Source: Zobellella iuensis (GTDB lineage Bacteria > Pseudomonadota > Gammaproteobacteria > Enterobacterales > Aeromonadaceae). Taken from it: DNA of 64,000 bases. The stretch covers positions 186,001 to 250,000 of the forward strand of contig NZ_JAERTZ010000018.1 of assembly GCF_016746085.1 (NCBI RefSeq), in the 5' to 3' direction. Each line of letters starts with the position of its first letter. Within the stretch, counting starts at the first letter, position 1. Made by a program: the position numbers and the translations under genes. The notes below the pieces were generated by a model that searched no databases, was not told the DNA's origin, and was given only the letters and a program-made list of their open reading frames with translations. Shown here one piece after another: positions 19,381 to 29,882 of this stretch.

Positions 19381-20757
19381 ATGGGACCGCGTTTGCACAT
19401 TCACAGCCAGCCGTTCTCCGGCTCGGTGCATGACTTCTTTTCTCCCGTCGCCCATCTGCCCTGGGCCATGTTGCTGGAGTCGGCCGCCCCCCATCGGGCC
19501 GACAGCCGTTTCCATATCATCAGCGCCGCGCCCCTGGCTACCCTGGTCACCCGGGGGGAGGAAACGGTGATCGATCATCAAGGCCGGAGCCAGGTCTCGG
19601 CCGCTTCCCCCTTCGCCCTGCTGAAGGAGTGGCAGCAGCGGCTGCTGGGCGAGCTGAGCCTGCCCGTTGCGTTTCGCCATCTGCCCTTCGCCGGCGGCGC
19701 CCTGGGGCTGTTCGGCTACGATCTGGGCCGGCGGCTGGAGCGGCTGCCGAGCCTTGCCGTCAACGAGCTGGCGACCCCGGACATGGCGGTGGGTATCTAC
19801 GACTGGGCCTGGGTTATCGATACCCGGGAGCGGCTGGCCCACCTGCTGGTGCTGGGCGACGAGGCGGCGCTCGCCGCTCGACTGGACTGGTGGCGGCAAC
19901 GGCGGGAGCGGGCGGCGGTGTCCTTCCGTCTGGCCGGTCCCTGGCGGGCCAATCAGTCCCAGGCCCAGTACGGGGCCAACTTCGAGCGGGTGCAGGCCTA
20001 TCTGGCAGCCGGCGACTGCTATCAAATTAATTTGACGGTGCGCTTCGAGGCCCCCTTCGAGGGCGATGCCTGGGCCGCCTATCGCCACCTGAGCGAGCAC
20101 AACAGGGCGCCTTTTTCCGCCTTTCTGCAGTTGCCCGAGGGCGCCGTGCTCAGCCTGTCGCCGGAGCGCTTTATCGCCCTCGAGGGGCGGCGGGTCGAGA
20201 CCAAGCCGATCAAGGGCACCCGGCCGCGGGGGGCCGATGAGGCCGAGGACCGGCGGCTGGCCGAGGAACTGGCGTCGGCGCCCAAGGACAGGGCCGAGAA
20301 CCTGATGATAGTGGATCTGCTGCGCAACGATATCGGCCGGGTGTGCGTGCCCGGCTCGGTGCGGGTACCGGCCCTGTTCGCCATCGAATCCTTCCCGGCG
20401 GTGCACCACCTGGTGTCCACCATCACCGGCGAGCTGGCCCCCGGGCTCGACGGCACCGATCTGCTGGCGGCCACCTTTCCCGGCGGCTCCATCACCGGCG
20501 CCCCCAAGATCCGGGCCATGCAAATCATCGAAGAGCTGGAGCCCCATCGCCGCCACGGCTACTGCGGCAGCATCGGCTACCTCAGCGCCCACGGCCGCAT
20601 GGACACCAGCATCAGCATCCGCACCCTGCTGGCGGAGCGGGGGTGTCTCTATTGCTGGGCCGGCGGCGGTGTGGTGGCCGACTCCGAGGCCGGCGCCGAA
20701 TACCAGGAGTTGTTCGACAAACTGGGCAAGATCTTGCCGGTGCTGGAAACCCTATGA
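19381..20757 (+). CDS. pabB: Aminodeoxychorismate synthase component I
   Basis: Makes 4-amino-4-deoxychorismate from chorismate with ammonia from PabA, the first step to p-aminobenzoate and folate. 458 residues with the chorismate-binding fold. PIKGTRPRG contains the PIKGT form that distinguishes PabB from anthranilate synthase TrpE; GSITGAPKIRAMQIIEELEP and YCGSIGYL are typical catalytic motifs. It overlaps the next gene by four bases (ATGA), and pabB-nudL-sdaA is the same order as in E. coli. Confidence 0.95.
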   Translation: MGPRLHIHSQPFSGSVHDFFSPVAHLPWAMLLESAAPHRADSRFHIISAAPLATLVTRGEETVIDHQGRSQVSAASPFALLKEWQQRLLGELSLPVAFRHLPFAGGALGLFGYDLGRRLERLPSLAVNELATPDMAVGIYDWAWVIDTRERLAHLLVLGDEAALAARLDWWRQRRERAAVSFRLAGPWRANQSQAQYGANFERVQAYLAAGDCYQINLTVRFEAPFEGDAWAAYRHLSEHNRAPFSAFLQLPEGAVLSLSPERFIALEGRRVETKPIKGTRPRGADEAEDRRLAEELASAPKDRAENLMIVDLLRNDIGRVCVPGSVRVPALFAIESFPAVHHLVSTITGELAPGLDGTDLLAATFPGGSITGAPKIRAMQIIEELEPHRRHGYCGSIGYLSAHGRMDTSISIRTLLAERGCLYCWAGGGVVADSEAGAEYQELFDKLGKILPVLETL

Positions 20758-21317
20758 CCCGGGAACAACTGCTGACCCGCTTCAACCTGCTGCAACCCCT
20801 GCCGGATGCGGTGCTGCCCGCCCAGGCCCGGCCGGCGGCGGTGCTGCTGCCGCTGCTCGAGGGGGAGCGGGGGCTGGAGCTGGTGCTGACCCGGCGCAGC
20901 CGGCAGCTGCGCCAGCACCCGGGCCAGGTCAGTTTTCCCGGCGGCCGGGTGGATGACACCGATGCCAGCCTCTGGCATACGGCGCTCAGGGAAAGCCGGG
21001 AGGAAATCGGGCTGGATCCGGCCCTGTGCCGGCCGCTCGGGCGGCTGCCTTCCCAGTACACCGTCTCCGGCTTCGCGCTCACCCCCTTTATCGGCCTGGT
21101 CGAGGGCCGGCCGCACTTTGTCCTCAACCCGCAAGAGGTGGACGAGGTGTTCCAGGTGCCCCTGGCCTATGTCCTGGATCTGCGCCGTCACCACCTCTTT
21201 ACCCTGCGAAGGCGTGGCCGGCTGCACACCGTCTGTTTTATTCCCTGGCAAGGCATCTGGATCTGGGGCATCACCGCCGCCGTCATCCATCAGTTCGCCC
21301 TGCAGATCGCCCGCTGA
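20754..21317 (+). CDS. nudL: Nudix hydrolase NudL (CoA pyrophosphatase type)
   Basis: A 187-residue Nudix enzyme. The Nudix box runs GGRVDDTDASLWHTALRE with REEIGL following, and the UPF0035-type segment VLTRRSRQLRQHPGQVSFPGG precedes it, placing it in the NudL/YeaB group that cleaves coenzyme A and derivatives. Translation is probably coupled to pabB through the ATGA overlap. Confidence 0.92.
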   Translation: MTREQLLTRFNLLQPLPDAVLPAQARPAAVLLPLLEGERGLELVLTRRSRQLRQHPGQVSFPGGRVDDTDASLWHTALRESREEIGLDPALCRPLGRLPSQYTVSGFALTPFIGLVEGRPHFVLNPQEVDEVFQVPLAYVLDLRRHHLFTLRRRGRLHTVCFIPWQGIWIWGITAAVIHQFALQIAR

Positions 21318-21371
21318 CGGGCGATCCCGGTCACAGATCCCGCTTCCTTTCGCCGCCCCCTTAAAAATTAG

Positions 21372-21424
21372 TTGGGTTGAAACTCAAATAATTCTACAAT
21401 CATTCAATATAAGTTGAATGATTG
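21372..21424 (+). promoter_or_regulatory. Promoter and 11-bp palindromic operator upstream of sdaA
   Basis: A -35 like TTGGGT (21372-21377), 17-bp spacer and -10 TACAAT (21395-21400) are followed by a perfect inverted repeat CAATCATTCAA / TTGAATGATTG (21397-21407 and 21414-21424, 6-base centre). The repeat overlaps the -10 and the expected start site, so it could be a repressor operator or a 5' UTR stem-loop. The binding protein is unknown. Confidence 0.5.
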
Positions 21425-21456
21425 CGTTCAGCCCTGTTGTACTTCGGAGTGTTCCC

Positions 21457-22839
<1,383 letters not shown>

Positions 22840-22871
22840 CGGCGGGAGGCTAGATGCCTGAAGCTGGAAGT

Positions 22872-22903
22872 AAAAAGCCCGGTTCATAAACCGGGCTTTT
22901 TGT
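22872..22903. terminator. Bidirectional terminator between sdaA and metG
   Basis: A perfect 12-bp stem (AAAAAGCCCGGT, loop TCATAA, ACCGGGCTTTTT). A single CTGGAAG and a one-mismatch copy lie just before it on the sdaA side (22856-22870). Confidence 0.85.
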
Positions 22904-22964
22904 TGTCAATACAGCCAACGCTGTGGCTGTGTACCGGCTAAAGAGGCGCCTGAAAACAGCGCCA

Positions 22965-22992
22965 CTTCCAGCTTCCAGCTTACGGCTTCCAG
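22965..22992 (-). repeat. CTGGAAG heptamer repeat in the metG 3' UTR
   Basis: Four consecutive 7-bp units, three exact and one degenerate (CTTACGG on the plus strand), start three bases beyond the metG stop codon and precede the terminator. Confidence 0.7.
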
Positions 22993-22995
22993 CTC

Positions 22996-25026
22996 TTATT
23001 TAATGCGCATGCCCGGCTGGGCGCCGGCCTGGGGCTCGAGGATCCACAGATCCTTGCCGCCGGGGCCGGCGGCCAGCACCATGCCTTCGCTCATGCCGAA
23101 GCGCATCTTGCGCGGGGCCAGGTTGGCCACCATGACGGTGAGCTTGCCTTCCAGATCTTCCGGCTTGTAGGCGGACTTGATGCCGGCGAACACCTGGCGG
23201 GTCTCGCCGCCCAGATCCAGCTGCAGTTTGAGCAGCTTGTCCGCTTCCGGCACCGCTTCCGCCTTCTTGATCAGCGCCACCCGCAGATCCACCTTGGCGA
23301 AGTCGTCGAAGCTGATGGTCTCGCCAATGGGATCCTCGGCCAGGGGACCGCTGGGCTTGGCGGCCTGCTCGGCGGCCAGATCTTCCCTGGAGGCTTCCAC
23401 CATGGCGGCGACCTTGTCCGCCTCGATGCGGCTGAACAGGGCACTGAAGGTGTTGACCCTGTGGGCCAGCAGCGGCTGTGCCACTGCGTCCCACTCCAGA
23501 GTACAATTCAGGAAGGCCTCGGCCCGCTCGGCCAGTGTCGGCATCACCGGCTTGAGGTAGGTCAGCAGCACCCGGAACAGGTTGATGCCCATGGAGCAGA
23601 TGGCCTGCAGCTCGGCCTCCTTGCCTTCCTGTTTGGCCACCACCCAGGGGGCCTTGTCGTCCACATAGCGGTTGGCCTTGTCGGCCAGGGCCATGATCTC
23701 GCGGATGGCGCGGCCGAATTCCCGCTGCTCGTAATACTGGCCGATGCGCTCGGCAGCCTCGGTAAACTCCGCGTACAGGGCGGGCTCGGCGCACTCGGCG
23801 GAGAGCTGGCCATCGAAGCGCTTATTGATAAAGCCGGCGTTGCGGGAGGCCAGGTTGACCAGCTTGTTGACCACGTCCGCGTTCACCCGGGCCACGAAGT
23901 CGTCCAGGTTCAGATCCAGATCGTCGATGCGGCTGGACAGCTTGGCGGCGTAGTAGTAGCGCAGGCACTCGGGATCCAGATGAGCGAGGTAGGTGTCGGC
24001 CTTGATAAAGGTGCCCTTGGACTTGGACATCTTGGCGCCGTTCACGGTGACGTAGCCGTGCACGAAGATATTGCTGGGCTTGCGGAACCCGCTGCCCTCG
24101 AGCATGGCCGGCCAGAACAGGCTGTGGAAGTAGACGATGTCCTTGCCGATGAAGTGGTACAGCTCGGCGTCGCTGTCCGCCTTCCAGTAGTCGTTGAAAT
24201 CGAGGTTGCCCTGGCGGTCGCAATAGTGCTTGAACGAGCCCATGTAACCGATGGGAGCATCCAGCCACACGTAGAAGTACTTGCCCGGGGCGTCGGGGAT
24301 CTCGAAGCCGAAGTAGGGGGCGTCGCGGGTGATGTCCCACTGCTGCAGCCCGGCCTCGAACCATTCTTCCAGCTTGTTGGCCATTTCTTCCTGCAGGGCG
24401 CCGGAGCGGGTCCAGGCCTTGAGCATGCCCTCGAACTGGGGCAGGTCGAAGAAGAAGTGCTCGGTGTCCTTCATCACCGGGGTGGCGCCGGACACCGCCG
24501 AACGCGGGTTGATCAGCTCCGCCGGGGTATAGGTGGCACCGCACACCTCGCAGTTGTCGCCGTACTGATCTTCCGCCTTGCAGCTGGGGCAGGTACCCTT
24601 GACGAAACGATCCGGCAGGAACATGTTTTGTTCGGGATCGTACAGCTGGGAAATGGTGCGGCTCTGGATAAAGCCGTTGGCCTTGAGCTTGCCGTAGATC
24701 AGTTCGGCGAATTCGCGGTTTTCCGGGCTGTGGGTGGAGTGGTAGTTGTCGAAGCTGATATTGAAGCGATCGAAGTCGGCTTTGTGCTCCTGCTGCACCG
24801 CGGCGATCATCTGCTCGGTATCCAGGCCCAGTTGCTGGGCCTTGAGCATGATGGGGGTGCCGTGGGCGTCGTCGGCGCAGATAAAATGGATTTGATGGCC
24901 ACGCATTCGCTGATAACGAACCCAGATATCGGCCTGGATGTGCTCCAGCATATGACCAAGGTGGATAGAGCCGTTGGCATAGGGGAGGGCGCAGGTGACA
25001 AGTATCTTACGTGGATCGGTAGCCAT
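22996..25026 (-). CDS. metG: Methionyl-tRNA synthetase
   Basis: Charges tRNA-Met with methionine. 676 residues. The class I signatures are present: [20 protein letters not shown] (HIGH type) and KMSKSKGTF. The zinc knuckle [17 protein letters not shown] has all four cysteines. The C-terminal dimerisation and tRNA-binding domain ([18 protein letters not shown]) is present. Two starts are possible, 25026 and 25035; I prefer 25026 ([19 protein letters not shown]), though neither has a strong ribosome binding site. In E. coli metG is next to mrp/apbC; here about 7 kb of sugar-uptake genes separate them. Confidence 0.97.
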   Translation of the reverse strand: MATDPRKILVTCALPYANGSIHLGHMLEHIQADIWVRYQRMRGHQIHFICADDAHGTPIMLKAQQLGLDTEQMIAAVQQEHKADFDRFNISFDNYHSTHSPENREFAELIYGKLKANGFIQSRTISQLYDPEQNMFLPDRFVKGTCPSCKAEDQYGDNCEVCGATYTPAELINPRSAVSGATPVMKDTEHFFFDLPQFEGMLKAWTRSGALQEEMANKLEEWFEAGLQQWDITRDAPYFGFEIPDAPGKYFYVWLDAPIGYMGSFKHYCDRQGNLDFNDYWKADSDAELYHFIGKDIVYFHSLFWPAMLEGSGFRKPSNIFVHGYVTVNGAKMSKSKGTFIKADTYLAHLDPECLRYYYAAKLSSRIDDLDLNLDDFVARVNADVVNKLVNLASRNAGFINKRFDGQLSAECAEPALYAEFTEAAERIGQYYEQREFGRAIREIMALADKANRYVDDKAPWVVAKQEGKEAELQAICSMGINLFRVLLTYLKPVMPTLAERAEAFLNCTLEWDAVAQPLLAHRVNTFSALFSRIEADKVAAMVEASREDLAAEQAAKPSGPLAEDPIGETISFDDFAKVDLRVALIKKAEAVPEADKLLKLQLDLGGETRQVFAGIKSAYKPEDLEGKLTVMVANLAPRKMRFGMSEGMVLAAGPGGKDLWILEPQAGAQPGMRIK

Positions 25027-25143
25027 AATGTCCATTTTGTTGAGTCAATTACGTGGGACTGAGCATGTTACCCGAGTTTTTTCTGTTATACACTCCTCGA
25101 CCGCTTTTTCCCCTTTTTAACCGGTTTGAGCAGGGAGTATGAC

Positions 25144-25311
25144 ATGACAACGGCTTGTCTGATTGCGGATATTGGCGGCACCAAGGGCCGCTTCGCACTG
25201 GTGGAGCAGGGGACCCTGGCGCCTCGGGACATCCGGGTGCTGGCGGTGAGCGCCCACGAACACCTAGAGCAGGCCATCCGCCATTACCTGGCCGAGGAGG
25301 CCGGGGCATGA
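25144..25311 (+). pseudogene. glk: Truncated glucokinase, N-terminal 55 residues only
   Basis: The product starts MTTACLIADIGGTKGRFALV, the ATP-binding start of Glk-type glucokinases, and continues LEQAIRHYLAEEAGA before a stop. Full-length Glk has about 320 residues, so the sugar site and most of the fold are missing. The ORF keeps a good start (AGGGAG before ATG) and ends in an ATGA overlap with the response regulator gene, which uses the last codons as its ribosome binding site. In Pseudomonas, glk lies directly before gltR in the glucose-uptake locus, so this looks like an internal deletion of an ancestral glk. A retained role as a translation leader for gltR is possible. Confidence 0.8.
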
Positions 25312-26024
25312 GCGAGTGGGCCGGACGTCATATCCTGGTGGTGGACGATGACGAGGAGATCTGCGCCCTGCTCAAGTCCTACCTGGAGCGCAGCGGTTTC
25401 AGGGTGAGCGTGCTCAACAACGGCGAACGGCTGCTGCAGGCGCTGGAGCTGGTGTCGCCGGACATGCTGATCCTGGATGTGATGATGCCCGGCGAGGACG
25501 GCTTCACCCTGTGCAGTCGGGTACGCAAGGTTTCCCAGGTGCCCATCATCATGCTCACCGCCTCGGCGGACGAGAGCGACCGCATCATCGGGCTGGAGCT
25601 GGGGGCGGATGATTATGTGCCCAAGCCGTTCAGCCCGCGGGAGCTGCTGGCACGGATCAAGGCGATTTTCCGGCGGGTGGGCGGCGTGATGCCGGGCGAC
25701 CATCACCGCTATTACTGTTTCGCCGGCTGGCAGCTGGACACGGTCAACCGCAGCCTGACCGACCCGCAAGGGGAGGAGCAGGCCCTGTCCGGCGCCGACT
25801 ACAGCCTGCTGCAGCTGTTCCTGGAGCGGCCGGGCGAGGTGCTGAGCCGGGACGATCTGCTGGGGCTGACCCGGGGCCGGGAGGCCAATCCCTTCGATCG
25901 CAGCATAGACGTGCAGCTCAGCCGGCTGCGCCAGCGGCTGGGGGAGGACGCCAAGGATCCCCATATCATCAAGACGGTGCGCGGCGCCGGCTATGTGCTG
26001 GCGGTGGCGGTGGAGCTGAAATGA
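25308..26024 (+). CDS. gltR: OmpR-family response regulator, GltR-like
   Basis: A 238-residue regulator. The receiver domain (1-120) has the acidic pocket VVDDDE, phospho-acceptor Asp at about residue 57 (LILDVMMP), Thr in MLTA and Lys in DDYVPKPF. The C-terminal winged helix ends KDPHIIKTVRGAGYVL, the OmpR signature. It lies between the glk stub and the sensor kinase gene, with four-base overlaps on both sides, and ahead of gtsABCD, as GltR does in Pseudomonas, where it controls glucose transport. The assignment comes from that context. Confidence 0.85.
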   Translation: MSEWAGRHILVVDDDEEICALLKSYLERSGFRVSVLNNGERLLQALELVSPDMLILDVMMPGEDGFTLCSRVRKVSQVPIIMLTASADESDRIIGLELGADDYVPKPFSPRELLARIKAIFRRVGGVMPGDHHRYYCFAGWQLDTVNRSLTDPQGEEQALSGADYSLLQLFLERPGEVLSRDDLLGLTRGREANPFDRSIDVQLSRLRQRLGEDAKDPHIIKTVRGAGYVLAVAVELK

Positions 26025-27472
26025 GACGCTGGCTGCGCTGGCCCAACTCCCTGTTCGGGCGCATGTCGCTGGTGATGATACTGGGGGTGGTGCTGGCTCA
26101 GCTGGTCAGCAACGCGGTCTGGGTGCAGCAGCTCAACAAGGACAAGGCCGAGGCGGCGGGCCGCATGGCCGAGGAGCTGGCCGACAGCGTGGCCTCCACC
26201 GTCAATTTCTTCCGCGCCCTGCCGAGCAACTACCAGCACCTGGTGCTGTCCCAGCTCAGGGACATGGGGGGCACCCGTTTCTTCGTGTCCCTCAACCGGG
26301 AGTTTATCGAGATCCAGGACATTCCCGACTCCCCCGTCAAGGCCATCGTCACCCGCCGCTTCGAGCAGGAGCTGCGCCGGCGCCTGGGCGGGGAGCTCGA
26401 GCTGCACATAGGGGTGTCCCATCCTCAGACCCTGCACGTGTACAAGAACGAGGTGCGGCTGCTGGACCTGCCCGCCCGCTGGGCCCAGCAGAGCCAGATC
26501 CACGATCCGGACGCGCCGCCCATCCTGGTGATGCAACTGGCCATGGGCGAGGGCGACTGGCTTTACCTGGCGGCGCTGCTGCCCGATCGGACCCTGCTGG
26601 CACCGACGTCCTACCTGGACGGCGAGCGGCTGCTGTTCCTCACCCTGCTGGTGCTGGTACTGCTGCTGGCCGGTGCCCTGATCTTCCGCTGGCTCAACCG
26701 GCCCCTGCGCCGCCTGGGCCGGGCCGCCGAGCGGCTGGGGCGGGGCATGGCGGTGGCCAAGCTGGATGAGAGCGGGCCGCGGGAAATCCGCGCCACCGCC
26801 CGCGCCTTCAACCTGATGCAGGACCGCATCGGCCGCTTTATGGCCGATCGGGAGCGGCTGTTCTCGGCCATTTCCCACGATCTCAAGACCCCCATCACCC
26901 GGCTGCGGCTGCGTGCCGAGCTGCTCGACGACGACCAGACCAGGGCCAAGTTCGAACAGGATCTGATCGCCCTGGAGCAGATGGTGAAGGGCGCCCTCGA
27001 CTGTGCCCGAGGCACCGATATCCGCGAGCCGGTGACCCGGGTCGACCTCTTCGCCCTGTTGCAGGAACTGTGCGACGACGCCGGCCTGATGGGGGCCGAG
27101 GCCAGCCTGCAGGGGCCGGCGCCGGCCTTCTTTCACGGCAAGGCGCTGGCGCTCAGGCGCTGCTTCGGCAACCTGATCGACAACGCCGTCTTCTACGGCC
27201 GCACCGCCGAGGTGATCCTCACCGCGGACGGGGGCTGGCTGGAGGTGCAGATCCGCGACCGGGGCCCGGGCATTCCCGAGGCGGCCCTGGAACTGGTGTT
27301 CGAACCCTATTACCGGCTGGAGTCCTCCCGCAGCCGCCACACCGGCGGCACCGGCCTGGGGCTCAGTATCGCCCGCAACATAGTGCACGCCCACGGCGGC
27401 GAGCTGAGCCTGGCCAACCGGGCCGGGGGCGGCCTGGTGGTGTCGGTGCGGCTGCCGAAGGGCGGCGGCTGA
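26021..27472 (+). CDS. gtrS: Sensor histidine kinase, GtrS-like
   Basis: A 483-residue membrane kinase. Membrane segments lie at about residues 14-34 and 203-223, enclosing a periplasmic domain of about 170 residues. HAMP follows, then HisKA with the phospho-accepting His near residue 286 (FSAISHDLKTPITRLR), and a HATPase domain with NLIDNAVFYG, DRGPGIP and GGTGLGLSIARN. Overlaps gltR by four bases. In Pseudomonas, GtrS responds to glucose-derived ligands such as 2-ketogluconate; whether this protein binds the same is not visible. Confidence 0.85.
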   Translation: MRRWLRWPNSLFGRMSLVMILGVVLAQLVSNAVWVQQLNKDKAEAAGRMAEELADSVASTVNFFRALPSNYQHLVLSQLRDMGGTRFFVSLNREFIEIQDIPDSPVKAIVTRRFEQELRRRLGGELELHIGVSHPQTLHVYKNEVRLLDLPARWAQQSQIHDPDAPPILVMQLAMGEGDWLYLAALLPDRTLLAPTSYLDGERLLFLTLLVLVLLLAGALIFRWLNRPLRRLGRAAERLGRGMAVAKLDESGPREIRATARAFNLMQDRIGRFMADRERLFSAISHDLKTPITRLRLRAELLDDDQTRAKFEQDLIALEQMVKGALDCARGTDIREPVTRVDLFALLQELCDDAGLMGAEASLQGPAPAFFHGKALALRRCFGNLIDNAVFYGRTAEVILTADGGWLEVQIRDRGPGIPEAALELVFEPYYRLESSRSRHTGGTGLGLSIARNIVHAHGGELSLANRAGGGLVVSVRLPKGGG

Positions 27473-27627
27473 ACTGTGATCCCGGTGTGAATAAAACCGG
27501 AATCCGTTAACACTTCGTTACAATTGCTTTCCTTATGTAACCCAAGCGCCTTGGCCGCCGTGCTTTAATGGCGGGGTGGCTCCAGGTGGGAGCCTGCCAT
27601 TGAGTGAAACCACAAAAGGGAACCCCA

Positions 27628-28881
27628 ATGAAACTGTTACGGAAATCCATTCTCGGTGTGATGTTAGGCGGTGTGCTGGCCCAGCCGGCCTGGGCGGGCA
27701 AGGTGGAAGTGCTGCATTTCTGGACCTCGGGCGGCGAAGCAAGATCGGCGGCCGTGCTCAAGGAGCTGCTGGAAGCGGAAGGCCACGGCTGGGAAGACTT
27801 CGCGGTGGCCGGCGGCGGCGGCGAGAGCGCCATGACGGTGCTCAAGTCCCGCGCCGTGTCCGGCAACCCGCCCAGCGCCGCCCAGATCAAGGGGCCGGAC
27901 ATCCAGGAGTGGGCCGAACTGGGGTTTCTCGCCAACCTGGAAACGGTGGCCCGCCAGAGTGGCTGGGACGAGCTGCTGCCCAAGGTGGTGGCGGACGTGA
28001 TGCGCCACGACGGCCACTATGTGGCGGTGCCGGTGAACGTGCACCGGGTCAACTGGCTGTGGGCCAACCCGGCGGTGTTCGAGCGGGTCGGGGTAGCGGT
28101 ACCCACCAGCTGGGATGAATTCATGGTGGCGGCCGACAAGCTGAAGGCGGCCGGCGTCACCCCCCTGGCCCACGGCGGCCAGGCCTGGCAGGACGCCACC
28201 CTGTTCGAGGCGGTGGCACTGGGCAAGGGCGGGGTCGACTTCTACCGCAAGGCCCTGGTCGAGCATGACGACGCCACCCTGTCCGGCCCGCAGATGGTGG
28301 AGGTGCTGTCCCTGTTCAAGCAACTGCGCGACTATATCGACGCCGATGCCCCGGGCCGGGACTGGAACATCGCCACCGCCATGGTGATCAACGGGGACGC
28401 GGCCATGCAGGTGATGGGCGACTGGGCCAAGGGCGAGTTCAGCGCCGCCGGCAAGGTGGCGGGCCAGGACTACCTGTGCGTGGCCGCGCCCGACACCCGG
28501 GACGCCTTTACCTTCAATATCGACAGCTTCGCCATGTTCGAGCAGCGCAACGACGACGACATCCAGGCCCAGAAGGATCTGGCGCGCCTGATCATGGAGC
28601 CGACCTTCCAGGAAACCTTCAACCTCAACAAGGGCTCCATTCCCGCCCGCACCGGCCTGCCCCGGGACAAGTTCGACAGCTGCGCCCACCTGTCGATGGA
28701 CGACTTCGTGCGCACCGCCGAGCAGGACACCCTGGTGCCGAGCATGGCCCATGGCATGGCCACCAGCTCCGCCATCCAGGGCGCCATCTATGATGTGGTG
28801 ACCAACTACTTCAACAGCGCCGCCATGAGCGCCGAGGACGCGGCCCGGCAGATGGCCCGGGCGGTCAAGGCAGCCATCTGA
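27628..28881 (+). CDS. gtsA: Sugar (glucose) ABC transporter periplasmic binding protein
   Basis: Periplasmic solute-binding component of the importer. 417 residues with a signal peptide (MKLLRKSILGVMLGGVLAQPAWA). Very like Pseudomonas GtsA along its length: VLHFWTSGGEARSA, AVAGGGGESAMTVLKSRAV, QIKGPDIQEWAELG, PVNVHRVNWLW, LAHGGQAWQDATLFEAV and FNLNKGSIPARTG. Two Cys residues match the GtsA disulfide region. The ATG at 27628 follows AAGGGAA. The 155-bp gap after the sensor kinase should hold the transporter promoter (AT-rich, with no site I can assign). Confidence 0.92.
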   Translation: MKLLRKSILGVMLGGVLAQPAWAGKVEVLHFWTSGGEARSAAVLKELLEAEGHGWEDFAVAGGGGESAMTVLKSRAVSGNPPSAAQIKGPDIQEWAELGFLANLETVARQSGWDELLPKVVADVMRHDGHYVAVPVNVHRVNWLWANPAVFERVGVAVPTSWDEFMVAADKLKAAGVTPLAHGGQAWQDATLFEAVALGKGGVDFYRKALVEHDDATLSGPQMVEVLSLFKQLRDYIDADAPGRDWNIATAMVINGDAAMQVMGDWAKGEFSAAGKVAGQDYLCVAAPDTRDAFTFNIDSFAMFEQRNDDDIQAQKDLARLIMEPTFQETFNLNKGSIPARTGLPRDKFDSCAHLSMDDFVRTAEQDTLVPSMAHGMATSSAIQGAIYDVVTNYFNSAAMSAEDAARQMARAVKAAI

Positions 28882-28940
28882 GCCCGACGGGCGGGCTCTT
28901 GCCCGCCCGTCGTCTTCCGGTCTTATCTCAGGGATTTGAC

Positions 28941-29882
28941 ATGACCAAGTATTCCATGACCCGGGCCCTGCCGCGGGAAGAGGCCCCTGTCCGCGCCGGC
29001 GGCGGAGCGGCGGACCGGCTGCAGCGCTGGCTGCCCAGGCTGGTGCTGGGCCCGACCATGATCACCACTGTGCTGTTCGTATACGGCTTCGTGGCCTGGA
29101 CGGTGCTGCTGTCCTTCACCTCGTCCCGTTTCCTGCCCAAGTACGATTTCGTGGGCTGGCTGCAGTACCAGCGGTTGCTGGACAACGATCGCTGGAGCGT
29201 GGCCTCGCTCAATATCCTGATCTTCGGCGGGCTCTTCATCCTGATCTGCCTCGCCCTCGGGGTCTTGCTGGCGGTGCTGCTGGATAGGCAGATCCGCGCC
29301 GAGGGCGCCATCCGCACCGTCTTCCTCTATCCGATGGCGCTGTCCTTCATCGTCACCGGCACCGCCTGGAAGTGGGTGCTGAACCCGGGGCTGGGGCTGG
29401 AGAAGCTGATGCGGGACTGGGGCTTCGAGTCCTTCACCTTCGACTGGCTGGTCAATCCGGACATGGCCATCTACACCCTGGTGATCGCCGCCGTCTGGCA
29501 GTCGTCGGGTTTCGTGATGGCGCTGTTCCTGGCCGGCCTGCGCGGGGTGGACGACGACATCATCAAGGCGGCCCAGCTCGACGGCGCCGGCCTGTTCACC
29601 ATCTACCGGCGCATCATACTGCCCTACCTGCGGCCGGTGTTCTTCAGCGCCTTTATCATCCTTTCCCATATCGCCATCAAGAGCTTCGATCTGGTGATGG
29701 CGCTGACCGGCGGCGGCCCCGGCTATGCCACCGATCTGCCGGCCACCTTTATGTACACCACCGCCTTCAGCCGTGGCCAGATGGGTCTGGGCTCGGCCAG
29801 CGCGGTGATGATGCTGGGGGTGGTGCTGGCGATACTGGTGCCTTATCTGTATTCCGAACTGAGGGGGAAACGTCATGGTTAA
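28941..29882 (+). CDS. gtsB: Sugar ABC transporter permease GtsB
   Basis: Inner-membrane permease of 313 residues, MalF-like, six membrane segments after a cytoplasmic N-terminus of about 35 residues. The EAA loop that contacts the ATPase is visible near DIIKAAQLDGAGLFTIYRRI. It starts 59 bp after gtsA and overlaps gtsC by eight bases. The ATG at 28941 (MTKYSMTRAL) follows AGGGA. Confidence 0.92.
   Translation: MTKYSMTRALPREEAPVRAGGGAADRLQRWLPRLVLGPTMITTVLFVYGFVAWTVLLSFTSSRFLPKYDFVGWLQYQRLLDNDRWSVASLNILIFGGLFILICLALGVLLAVLLDRQIRAEGAIRTVFLYPMALSFIVTGTAWKWVLNPGLGLEKLMRDWGFESFTFDWLVNPDMAIYTLVIAAVWQSSGFVMALFLAGLRGVDDDIIKAAQLDGAGLFTIYRRIILPYLRPVFFSAFIILSHIAIKSFDLVMALTGGGPGYATDLPATFMYTTAFSRGQMGLGSASAVMMLGVVLAILVPYLYSELRGKRHG

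Noticed and set aside
27474-27500. CRP-like site before gtsA (TGTGATCCCGGTGTGA)
   Set aside because: The second half is in direct, not inverted, orientation, so it is not a CRP palindrome.
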